Below, piece by piece: positions 56,153 to 64,000 of a stretch of DNA of 64,000 bases. This stretch comes from Pseudozyma flocculosa PF-1 (lineage: Eukaryota; Basidiomycota; Ustilaginomycetes; Ustilaginales; Ustilaginaceae), in contig NW_006920889.1 of assembly GCF_000417875.1 (NCBI RefSeq), positions 154,780 through 218,779 on the forward strand, in the 5' to 3' direction. The translations under genes and the position numbers were made by a program. A model generated the notes under the pieces. The model did not search any database, was not told the DNA's origin, and saw only the letters and a program-made list of their open reading frames with translations. How positions within the stretch are numbered: the first letter of the stretch is position 1; every line of letters begins with the position of its first letter.

Positions 56153-57093
56153 CACCTGTCTCGTTGGCGTTGATGTCCTCGAAGCGCTCGTCCGGCCATT
56201 ACCTCGCCCTCTCTGGTTAGTCACCGAAGCAATATGGTGTCATGATGGAATCGCGGGGTGATCGCGCTGGAAGGAGAGGGATAAGGTCGTCGGTGGTGAG
56301 CGCGGTGGCCACGTCTGCCGTGGCAAGAAGGCCTTGTGCGCGTTTCTCGGACCTCGGGCAGCGACAGCCAGGCCTGCATCTCTCTGGCTGCACCCAGCCA
56401 GCCGGACCACAGGCCCGCACGCACGGTAGCGTCAGAGGAGCAGCAGCGGCAGCAGGGGCGCCACGGTGGCTTGCCCAGGCGGAAGAGCCCGGTGGGCGGC
56501 CAGGCCACGCCGCCAGGCGAGGCAGGCAGGAAAGAGGCAGGCAGGACAGGGCCAGACAGGGCAGGCAGGACCGAGGCGAAGCGAGAGGCACATCTTGCCT
56601 GCTTTTTTGGGTTCGGGCCAGGGCCAGATAGAGAGGCATCAGCCAGGGCGGGGGCCGTGGGCCAGGGCAGGCATGGCCTGGGCGTGAATGCAAGAGAGTT
56701 TTGTCGGCCACGCCCGCTCTCGCCTTCCATCTCACCGCCGTCGACCCACCATCACCACCACGCACCCTACCTCTCACGACCCCTCCACGCCACCCCGCAT
56801 CGCCACCAAAGAGGATTTTCTGTGGCGTCCATCGATCTCTCGACCAAAGCTGACGACACCCCTCCGCTCATCGAGACCGGAAGACTGTGTGCGTGCTGGC
56901 CGCCGTAAAACCGCACCGGAAGCTTGCCGGGTCACACCAGACATCGGGCAGGCTCCGAAACCGATGCCAACGACGACCGGCTCAGAACTCGCCTAAAAAC
57001 CCAACACTGCTTGCTAGGCACCACTGAAGCGACTCTGCGCTGCATAGCCACAGCGACTCTATCTGTCCTGGCGTAGCTCGTCGCCCTGCCGCC
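56153..57093. other. Intergenic region
   Basis: Contains GGCAGGCAGG-type short repeats at about 56520-56570 and a CACCAC-rich stretch (56745-56765). No gene is seen. The right part is the promoter/5' UTR of the GT90 gene. Confidence 0.45.
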
Positions 57094-58725
57094 ATGGTCG
57101 GCCTCTTTTCTCGATATCAGCGGGTGCCCGCCAGCGAACTGCCATCCAACACGGCAGAGGCGCACCGTCCCTCGTCGCATGGCTCGACCTCTGCCAAGCC
57201 AGGCTTCGGCCGGGCGCGGACACGGTGGGCGCTCATCATCGCTGCCATCTTTGCGCTGCTCCTCTTCCTCGGCCTCAATGCCGACCCGGACCCCACCTCG
57301 GGCGTCGACTCGTGGCGGGCAAAGGCGGGCCAGTACGCCGACCGGCTCGGGTCCGGAGGCTGGAGCTGGAAGCCTAGCCCGCCCAAGCCGGCCGAGGCCC
57401 CGGAGACGGAAGCTCCGATCCAGGTCATTGGCAAGGAGATGCAGAGGTGGACGCAGGGCAGCGGGCGCGCCAACCTCACCTACAACAGCCCCTTCAACCC
57501 AGAGGACCTCACGCTGACCGAGGAAGAGTGCGACGCCTTCTTCCCCGGCCTGTGGGACGAGATCGACCGCAGCGTCAAGCACTTCACCCACGTCGACACC
57601 AACAGCCGGCAGTACCTCGACAAGGTGTGCGACGACGGCATCTGGTCGCACGCCCGCGTGCTGGTGCACAACAACAAGGTGTACCTGCGCTACTTTCAAA
57701 AGTCGCCCTTCACGCGCCTCCAGGCCGCCCTCGCCCTGCTGTACCAGTCGGTCATCACGTCGCGCGAGAAGCTGCCGGACGTCGAGTTCTGCATCAGCCT
57801 CAACGACTGGGGATCGCAGGGCAAGTTCAGCCTGGACCGCGCGCCGTACCTGCACGACGTGTGGCTGATGCCCGACTACGGGTGGTACGCGTGGCCCGAG
57901 CACGTCGGCTCGTACGCCGAGTACCGCGAAAAGACGCTCCAGGTCGAGAGGGACAACCCGTGGGAGAAGAAGATCTCGAAGCTCTTCTGGCGCGGCAGCA
58001 TGGGCGTCGGCACCGCCGACCGCGAGGCGATGCTCGGCGCCGCCGAGGGCCACGAGTGGAACGACGCCAAGGCCATGACGTGGGGCAAGGGCGGCAACAT
58101 TCCGATGGAGGACCACTGCAAGTGGAAGTTCCACGGCTTCCCCGAGGGCGTCACCTATTCGGGGCGGCTGCGCTACCTGCAGAACTGCAAGGTCGTCATC
58201 GTCACCCACGAGCCGCGCTGGATCCAGCACTGGACCCACCTCTACAACCCGGACCCCAACTCGCCCGACCAGAACATCGTCTTTGTGCCCAAGTACGACG
58301 GCGACCAGCCGGGCATCCTCACCCACAACGAAAAGGGCGAGGCCAGCTACGACAAGACCTGGATGCGCCTGCCAGAGACCATGGACGACCTGCTGCGCAA
58401 CGACGACAAGGCCAGGCGCATCGCAGAGAACCAGTGGACCTTTTTCCGCGAGCGCTACATCAGCCCCGCCAGCGCCGCCTGCTACTGGCGCAAGCTCATC
58501 AAGGGCTACGCCACCGTGAGTGCCCGCCGGCCATCATCATCGCCAGGGTACGGCCGCTGGACCGACGTGGAAGCTGACCCCTGTCCCTCTTCTCCGACCC
58601 GCCTTCCTCGACTCGCCCGCCCGTGCGCCCACGCTCAGACCCAGCTTTTCACGCCCGTCTACCACGGCAACGAGACGAGCTACGAGGGCTTCCAGCTGCA
58701 GCAGAAGCTGCGCACCGACCCTTGA
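57094..58725 (+). CDS. Glycosyltransferase family 90 protein (CAP10/KDELC-like), type II membrane protein
   Basis: Exons 57094-58515 and 58639-58725 encode 502 residues. The 123-nt intron (GTGAGT...CAG) is a multiple of three and has no stop, so it reads through as open frame. One transmembrane helix, ALIIAAIFALLLFLGLNA (residues ~47-64), follows a short cytosolic N-terminus, giving a Golgi type II topology. GT90/CAP10 features include VEFCISLNDWG, YGWYAWPEH, KLFWRGSMGVG, DHCKWKFHGFPEGVTYSGRL and CKVVIVTHEPRWIQHW, and the C-terminal YISPASAACYWRKLI. Relatives transfer xylose or glucose to capsule or cell-wall glycans or glycoproteins; the donor here is not known. Confidence 0.9.
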   Translation: MVGLFSRYQRVPASELPSNTAEAHRPSSHGSTSAKPGFGRARTRWALIIAAIFALLLFLGLNADPDPTSGVDSWRAKAGQYADRLGSGGWSWKPSPPKPAEAPETEAPIQVIGKEMQRWTQGSGRANLTYNSPFNPEDLTLTEEECDAFFPGLWDEIDRSVKHFTHVDTNSRQYLDKVCDDGIWSHARVLVHNNKVYLRYFQKSPFTRLQAALALLYQSVITSREKLPDVEFCISLNDWGSQGKFSLDRAPYLHDVWLMPDYGWYAWPEHVGSYAEYREKTLQVERDNPWEKKISKLFWRGSMGVGTADREAMLGAAEGHEWNDAKAMTWGKGGNIPMEDHCKWKFHGFPEGVTYSGRLRYLQNCKVVIVTHEPRWIQHWTHLYNPDPNSPDQNIVFVPKYDGDQPGILTHNEKGEASYDKTWMRLPETMDDLLRNDDKARRIAENQWTFFRERYISPASAACYWRKLIKGYATVSARRPSSSPGYGRWTDVEADPCPSSPTRLPRLARPCAHAQTQLFTPVYHGNETSYEGFQLQQKLRTDP

Positions 58726-59010
58726 GGATCGGAATTCCATCGTCCGGTTGCCCCTTCGTCCGCCTGCCCAGGCCTCGCCTCTGGCCTTGCTTCCTCTGTA
58801 TTTCTGGCGACGTACACGCGATCCGCCGATTCCCGCACTGCTGCAGAACATTGACTATCGAGCTTCGGAAGACAGCCGTCGCCACCGCACATGCCCCGCG
58901 CGGGCCGTCGATCGAGATCGTATCACGCCGCCCTCTGAAAGGGCAAAGGAAGGTCTCAAGGGGGCGACACGCCTCTCTCGCATTGCAGTGTCCGCGGCGC
59001 TACTCCGCGT
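58726..59010. other. Convergent 3' region between GT90 and GDT1
   Basis: A short spacer between two stop codons facing each other; nothing else is seen. Confidence 0.6.
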
Positions 59011-60483
59011 TCACACGCCAAACCCGCCGATACCGCCTGCGGCTACAATCGGCGGCTTGCCATCACCGCCGGGCAGGGCGGCAGCACCGGCCGCGACGGC
59101 GTTGGCCATCTTGTCCCCGCCGTTCTGCACGATGCCCTTCGCCCCATCGGCACCGGCCAGGGCGACATTGACGGCCGACTGGGCCACGTCTGGCGCCGTC
59201 GAGGCGGCGATGTCGCCAAAGAGGGTGAAGCTCTCGTAGAGGTAGATGACGCCGAAGAGGAGGAAGAGGAGCGCGCCGCCCAACGTGACTGTCGAGTCCG
59301 GCAGGCACGATGACGGCGGCGAGGAGGGGAGGAGAGGAGGTTCGAGGTGAGCGTTCTGCGGGGAGGGGGCGGGGGACGGAGGGGGGATCGATCAAGCAGG
59401 GTGAGGAGACGTACCGTGGCGTACGCTGATGCGACTTGCGAGCCAGCTTCCGCAGATGACGGCGAGCGAGGTGCAGCAGGCATGGCCCAGCACCGTGCCC
59501 AGGCACACGAGCGTGACGTTCTGATTCGGAGGGCATGGCAAGGGAGGGGCGAGGCGGCAAAAGCGGGGAGAGGCCAGGGTCATCAGCGAATGATCGGCGG
59601 GAGCGGTGCGGTCAAGAGGAGAGTGGCGGCCGACTCACGTGGGCAGCTGCCAGGGCGATGGTGGCAATCTGGCTGCGATCCCCCCACTCGCCGAGGAAGG
59701 TGAGGATGAAGGCCTGGGCAAAGATCGGGCTGAAGCAGAGGCCGCACAGGTTCTTTGCGCCCTCCTTTGCGCTCCACGCGCTCGGCTTCCGGTGCTTCTC
59801 CTCTTGGTCGCTCGTCCTGGGCCTCTGCGGTGGGGCTGCGGAAGCGGAAGCGGCTCCATTCGTCGCCGGATACGGGTTGACGACGGGGTAGCTGGACGCA
59901 TCGACGCCGCCCTGCTCCATCTGGTAGGCCTCGCCACCTTCCTCGTCCTCGATCTCGCGCTGCGCCTCGTTCCACTCCTCCTCCATCTCGTCGCCGCTCA
60001 TCTCGAGCCCTTCCTTGACCATCTTGATGCCGAACGCGAAGAAGAGGAGCGCGGCGAGCAGCGTGGTCCACGACTTGGGCAGGAGCGAGGGGAACATGAC
60101 GCCGAGCGCCGACGAGAGGACCGACATGACGGCCAGCGAGGCAAAGGCGCCGGCGAAGACGACGTTTTTGGGATGCCGCATCGACAGGATGGCGGCGATC
60201 AGGAACGTCTTGTCGCCGATCTCCGAGACCTGTCCGTTTGTGTCGGCCGCGCAGAGGTGAGGGTTCAGCTTCGGCAACATCGTTCGGGTTTGGACCAACA
60301 GCACGGGGCAAGGGCGACACCCACGATGATCATGGCAAAGCTGCTCCACAGCGCCCTTGGGTCGTTGTTCCACGCCTCTACGAGTCCGAGGGCGAGCGGG
60401 GTGAAGCCAGAGGGTATCGATCCGCTCTCTGAGCCGCCCATGAGCAGCGTCGGGTCCATGGCGGCGTCGGCTGGAGATGCCAT
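59011..60483 (-). CDS. GDT1: Gdt1/UPF0016-family Golgi Mn/Ca-proton exchanger
   Basis: Four exons, 60483-60325, 60229-59639, 59520-59415 and 59288-59011, give 377 residues; all junction phases agree. The two family signature motifs E-x-G-D-(K/R)-(T/S) are VSEIGDKTFL, formed across the first splice junction (AMII-VSEIGD), and LGEWGDRSQ in exon 2. Six to seven hydrophobic helices are visible in two related halves separated by an acidic linker (EMEEEWNEAQREIEDEEGGE). Family members (yeast Gdt1, human TMEM165) sit in the Golgi, import Mn and Ca, and support glycosylation. The hydrophilic C-terminal tail is Ala/Gly-rich. Divergent from the small Lys-rich gene at 60976. Confidence 0.93.
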
Positions 60484-60975
60484 GCTGCGCTGTTTGTTTC
60501 GAGGCCCGTGATGACGAGGAGCGGATGCGTTTGTACTGCGAGCTGCGACCTGAAGAAGCGAGCGATAAGGGCGGGCCGGTTCTGGTATAGGGAAGAGAGG
60601 AAGGTGTTGTCTTTGGTCGCCATCGAGGGGGAACACACACACGACCTAGCCCTGCCATACGTTGGCGCTGCTGCAACTGCAGGCACCCTCCCTCGCACAG
60701 ACGCATAGGCTTGCCCTGGCCTGGCCTGACATGGCAGAGAGCACGGGTCCGGGCTCTCCACGACCTCCGCTTGTCCGTCTCCCGAGCTCGTGGCGGGGGA
60801 AAAATTCAGATTTCAGGGCGGGTGGGCAAGGCGCCGGCGGTGCCTCCTCCTCAATCTTCTCACACCGCTCCGACTCCATCCTGGCCATACCCTCGCTCGT
60901 CCTCCCATCCCTCTACAGACAACAAGAACAAAGGCAACAGTAGACCCTCACGCAGCATCACAAACACGCGGCACG
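60484..60975. promoter_or_regulatory. Divergent promoter region shared by GDT1 and the Lys-rich protein gene
   Basis: A 492-bp spacer separates two start codons on opposite strands. It contains CCTGGCCTGGCC near 60715 and no coding frame, so it must hold both promoters. Confidence 0.6.
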
Positions 60976-61527
60976 ATGGACGAAGCTCTCTCCGTCCCGC
61001 TGCGGCTCCAGCACACGTCAGCGCCCATCGCGACACCGCACGCTGACGTGCTGCAGTCGATCCGCGACTTCCTCGTCGACTACGCTCACCGTACCGGCTC
61101 CACGAATGCGACCGACGCACCGTCCGATACCGATACAGCCGCCACCGCCACCGGAGGAGGGGGATCGAGCGTGCTCTCCTCGCAGCTTTCGCGGCTCGCA
61201 TCCGGCCTCGACCCCAACACGTCCAACGTCATGGCCATCTTTGAGCAGTTTGAAAACATCGATGCTCGTCTCCCACCACCACCTACCACCGCTGCGGTGC
61301 ACGAAGAGCAGGAAGAAGAGGAGCAGCTGCGCGGAACCAAGCAGGAAGACGTCGATGCGCTGATCAAGCCGGATACGCAAGGGGCCGACGGCGACGACGA
61401 CGCAGAGGATGCGGCGCAAGACGACGACGACGAGGCCGAGGCCAGGCGCAGGAGAAAGGCCGAAAAGGAGGAAAAGAAGAGGCGGAAAGAGGAAAAGAGG
61501 AAGAGGAGGGAGAGCGCGCAGGCTTGA
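60976..61527 (+). CDS. Small Lys/Glu-rich protein of unknown function
   Basis: A single exon encodes 183 residues from MDEALSVPLRLQHTSAP. The N-terminal third has a helical patch (DVLQSIRDFLVDYAHRTG). The middle has SQLSRLASGLDPNTSNVMAI and FEQFENIDARLPPPP, then an acidic region with a run of Asp. The C-terminus is a dense KR/KE block (EEKKRRKEEKRKRRE) that could be a nuclear-localisation signal and charged helix. The codon pattern and the absence of a better frame support a real gene. No family is recognised; nucleolar or chromatin proteins often look like this. Confidence 0.7.
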   Translation: MDEALSVPLRLQHTSAPIATPHADVLQSIRDFLVDYAHRTGSTNATDAPSDTDTAATATGGGGSSVLSSQLSRLASGLDPNTSNVMAIFEQFENIDARLPPPPTTAAVHEEQEEEEQLRGTKQEDVDALIKPDTQGADGDDDAEDAAQDDDDEAEARRRRKAEKEEKKRRKEEKRKRRESAQA

Positions 61528-62201
61528 CGTCGACCTGGCCTGCGCTCCCGCGTCTGATCTTGGCCTCTGAACATCCCCCGGCCCTGCCTCGCCGCCTTCG
61601 ATTTGACGGCATCGACAGCATGTCTGTCCTTGCGGCTACAAGGACTCGGCAGCGAACTTGCTTCGTCCCCCTGCTATCGGGGCCTGTTCGGTCAGCGTCC
61701 TGCGTGACGCTGTGACGCTGCACGACAAGGACAAGAGCAATTCGGCCCCGGCCTCAAAAGCACCTCTTTGCGCCTCACGTCGATCGGTCGCCAAGTCTCT
61801 CCTGGACACCTCTATCCTCTCCCCACCCTCCCTCTCGCTCTCAGACCATGGCATTCACTGCCGCTGACCTTCGAAGATTGCCTCGGAACCAGCCCCTGGC
61901 CCTCTATCGTCCTTGCATTGCCCTCGCGGCGCCAATCTGTACTTTTAGCTCGCTCTTCTCGCCCCCTCTTGCACACCAAGTCACTGTCTTGCCTCTCCCG
62001 GCACAAATCAGCAAAGGTCGACAAGCCCGACGAGAATGGATGGCGGGTATACGTTTCAGTCGTTCTATGCACATCGCGTTCGTCGCCTCGTAGAAGGCCC
62101 CAGGTCATCGCGAGCCGCTTCACCAGAGTTGCTACAGTTGCTGGCATCGTCGACTCACGGCGGCGGCCATCAAGGTGGGCCCGGCATCGACCGTCGTCGC
62201 T
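61528..62201. other. Convergent intergenic region
   Basis: Spacer between the Lys-rich gene and TRK1, whose 3' ends face each other. No gene or repeat is seen. Confidence 0.5.
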
Positions 62202-64000
62202 TCACTCCTCGTCCTTGCCGCCACGGGCACCCAGGCTCTGCAGCTCGTGTCGCTCCTCGCCGCCGTCGCCGCCCCGCTGCCTCTCCTTGCCCTTGGCGCT
62301 TCCGCCGCTCTCGTGGCTGCTGCTGCCACCGGCGCTGCTGGCGCGGTTCTCTGCCTCTTCCTCGACGGCCCCGTCCGGTGAAGCCTTCGACGTGGGCTGC
62401 GTTGCCTGGTAGCTAGGCGGCAGCGCGAAGCTCCTCTCCAGATCGACCGACGGCGGACGGGATTCCGACGTCGGCGTCGCCGCGCCCGACACCTCGCGGA
62501 TCGCCGACAGGCCGGGCGGAGCAGCCATCGAACCGCCAACGCCGCCTCCCGCGAAGCTGCTGCTCCGACCCTCGTAGTACGTGTTTTGGCTCTTGGGGCT
62601 GGACGGCAGCATCAGGCTGTCGCTGCCGAAGCTGCCGCGCTTGCTTCCAGCACCGCCAGCGCGAGGCGTCTGGTCGGCAAACGAAACGCCGGACATGGTT
62701 CGGCGGATGTTTGAGAAGCTCGCACGCGGCTCGACGCCGCCGCTGCCCGGGCCCGCGTTGCTATTGGCGCCCATGCTGCCGACGACGCTGTCGGACTCGA
62801 CGCCGGCGGCGGCGGCAGTGCCGTCTGCGTCGTCGCCGTTGCCGCGAACGAAGGTGCTCTCGCGCTCCCACTCCTCGTCGATGGGGTACTGCGACATGAC
62901 CTCGTCCTCGATCTCGACGTCTGAGGGCAGCAGCACGGCCCGGTCGATGGCCACGGGTAGACCACGGTGACGTCCTCGGATCATGACGGCGATGACGATG
63001 AGTTTGGAGAGCGTGCTGAAGCGACCCGAAAGGCTGAAGCTGTCGTCGGGCGTGCCCGTGCTGAGGCCAACGGTGCCGTAGGCCGAGGTCAGTTCAAACA
63101 TGCACGAAAATACCGTGAACCAGTAGTTGGTCGAGCTGTCCTCGATGTTGCGGCGCTCGACGATGCAGATGAGCCAGAGGGCGAAGCCGAGCCACCAGAT
63201 GTCGAACGCGAGCTGCTTGCGGGCGTGCGAGGCGAGGAACGACCCCCAGACCTTGGCGTTGTTCTGGTCCGGCAGCGCCGTCGGCCCGACGGGCTCCTGC
63301 GTATAGACGCCCAGCGACTTTTCCTCGTAGACGTTGGTGCTGCGGACCGAGAGGGCCAGCGGGAACGCCGAGAGGTACATCATGACGACGTAGAGGAACT
63401 GAACCGCGGGCGCGAGCGTGAGCAGACTGACGACCTGGAAGCCGGCGGCGCGCACCGCGATCGACTGGAAGAGGCCGTCAAACACCCGCGTGCCAAGTGG
63501 GATCGACTGGATGACCGGGTTGCCAATGTCGAGGACGAGGAAGGCGATCCAGTCGGTGATGTTGAAGGCGGCCAGCACGAATAGCAGGAACCATGTCTGG
63601 CTCGAGGGGAAGAGGTACACGAAGCACCGGCGTGGATGGTCGAGGAGGAACTGGAGCGTCTCGGACACGCGCGAACGCTTCGGCACCACCTTGGAGATGC
63701 ACCAGATGAAGAAGCGCAGCACGATCGGGAAGGCCGTGTTACCCGCAAGGATCAGGAAGCCCATGGGGATGAGGAGGAAGTAGGCGTCCTGCATCGTCGT
63801 CATGCTCGTGTCGATCAGCGAGAAGCCCGTGTTGGTGTAGGCCGAGACAACCTGGAAGAACCAGAACCACGTGTAGTTCGGTTTGTTAACGCCTTGCGAA
63901 ATAAAGGCTGAGTCGTAGCGGTCACGGAAGGCGCGGCTGCTGACGTAGGGGGCCACCAGCGTGATGAAGAAGAAGTTGAGCAGCAGCCAGTAGGCCGGGA
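62202..64000 (-). CDS. TRK1: Trk-type potassium transporter, N-terminal part beyond window
   Basis: The frame runs in from the right edge (PAYWLLLNFFFITLVAPYVS) for about 599 codons to a stop at 62202-62204; the start is outside. The Trk/HKT fold is evident: pore-loop selectivity segments SAYTNTGFS, RAAGFQVVS and SAYGTVGLS are the last three of the expected four. Each is followed by hydrophobic helices such as AYFLLIPMGFLILAGNTAFP and FLYVVMMYLSAFPLALSV. The conserved C-terminal MIRGRHRGLPVAIDRAVLLP marks fungal Trk1. Beyond it lies a hydrophilic tail of about 240 residues rich in Ser, Gly and Glu. The protein imports potassium across the plasma membrane. Confidence 0.93.
   Translation of the reverse strand, partial: PAYWLLLNFFFITLVAPYVSSRAFRDRYDSAFISQGVNKPNYTWFWFFQVVSAYTNTGFSLIDTSMTTMQDAYFLLIPMGFLILAGNTAFPIVLRFFIWCISKVVPKRSRVSETLQFLLDHPRRCFVYLFPSSQTWFLLFVLAAFNITDWIAFLVLDIGNPVIQSIPLGTRVFDGLFQSIAVRAAGFQVVSLLTLAPAVQFLYVVMMYLSAFPLALSVRSTNVYEEKSLGVYTQEPVGPTALPDQNNAKVWGSFLASHARKQLAFDIWWLGFALWLICIVERRNIEDSSTNYWFTVFSCMFELTSAYGTVGLSTGTPDDSFSLSGRFSTLSKLIVIAVMIRGRHRGLPVAIDRAVLLPSDVEIEDEVMSQYPIDEEWERESTFVRGNGDDADGTAAAAGVESDSVVGSMGANSNAGPGSGGVEPRASFSNIRRTMSGVSFADQTPRAGGAGSKRGSFGSDSLMLPSSPKSQNTYYEGRSSSFAGGGVGGSMAAPPGLSAIREVSGAATPTSESRPPSVDLERSFALPPSYQATQPTSKASPDGAVEEEAENRASSAGGSSSHESGGSAKGKERQRGGDGGEERHELQSLGARGGKDEE

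Noticed and set aside
59606..60511. Plus-strand frame of 301 codons opposite GDT1
   Set aside because: Antisense shadow of a gene whose exons, splice sites and E-x-G-D motifs are clear.

Overview
The window is GC-rich nuclear DNA of a fungus, most likely a basidiomycete of the smut lineage (Ustilaginomycotina). The reasons are long, nearly intron-free genes; short introns with GTRAGT donors, a CTGAC-like branch point and CAG acceptors; an intron-bearing tRNA-Thr; and a typical fungal gene set (SAT4/rhodopsin-type membrane protein, Hrd3, Trk, GT90, M43 protease). The lineage is an inference. Three runs of N mark assembly gaps.

Layout. 0-3 kb: a secreted-protein gene cut by the left edge and a secreted amidase. 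3-8.2 kb: no convincing gene. 8.2-9.7 kb: a two-exon seven-helix membrane protein. 9.9-15.8 kb: a nested mobile-element island holding a broken His-Cys-box homing-endonuclease gene, a copia-Gag-like scrap, a probable non-autonomous DNA transposon with inverted GCTACGC clusters and a gap, and a decayed ORF split by a solo LTR and a ~100-bp hairpin repeat. 15.9-21.6 kb: a Gfo/Idh/MocA dehydrogenase and a GH3 beta-glucosidase, transcribed divergently. 21.7-25.7 kb: an unrecognised spliced gene and a secreted M43 metalloprotease. 29-30.8 kb: a second island of decayed mobile-element coding sequence. 31-35 kb: HRD3 (ER-associated degradation), interrupted only by an assembly artefact. 37-39.7 kb: a secreted GH16 glycosidase with Ser/Thr-rich insertions. 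40.1-42.2 kb: tRNA-Thr(AGU) and the five-exon NPT1 (NAD salvage). 44.8-49.1 kb: a rhodanese plus tyrosine phosphatase of the MAPK-phosphatase type. 49.6-52.6 kb: a disordered, probably nuclear protein. 53.8-56.2 kb: a seven-helix membrane protein. 57.1-58.7 kb: a GT90 glycosyltransferase. 59-60.5 kb: GDT1, a Golgi Mn/Ca transporter. 61-61.5 kb: a small Lys-rich protein. 62.2-64 kb: TRK1, a potassium transporter cut by the right edge.

The genes do not form one pathway. Most are housekeeping or secretory genes: secreted hydrolases, ER quality control, Golgi ion balance and glycosylation, potassium uptake, NAD salvage. The unusual content is the two mobile islands and two catalytic domains (GH16 and PTP) interrupted by long low-complexity insertions.
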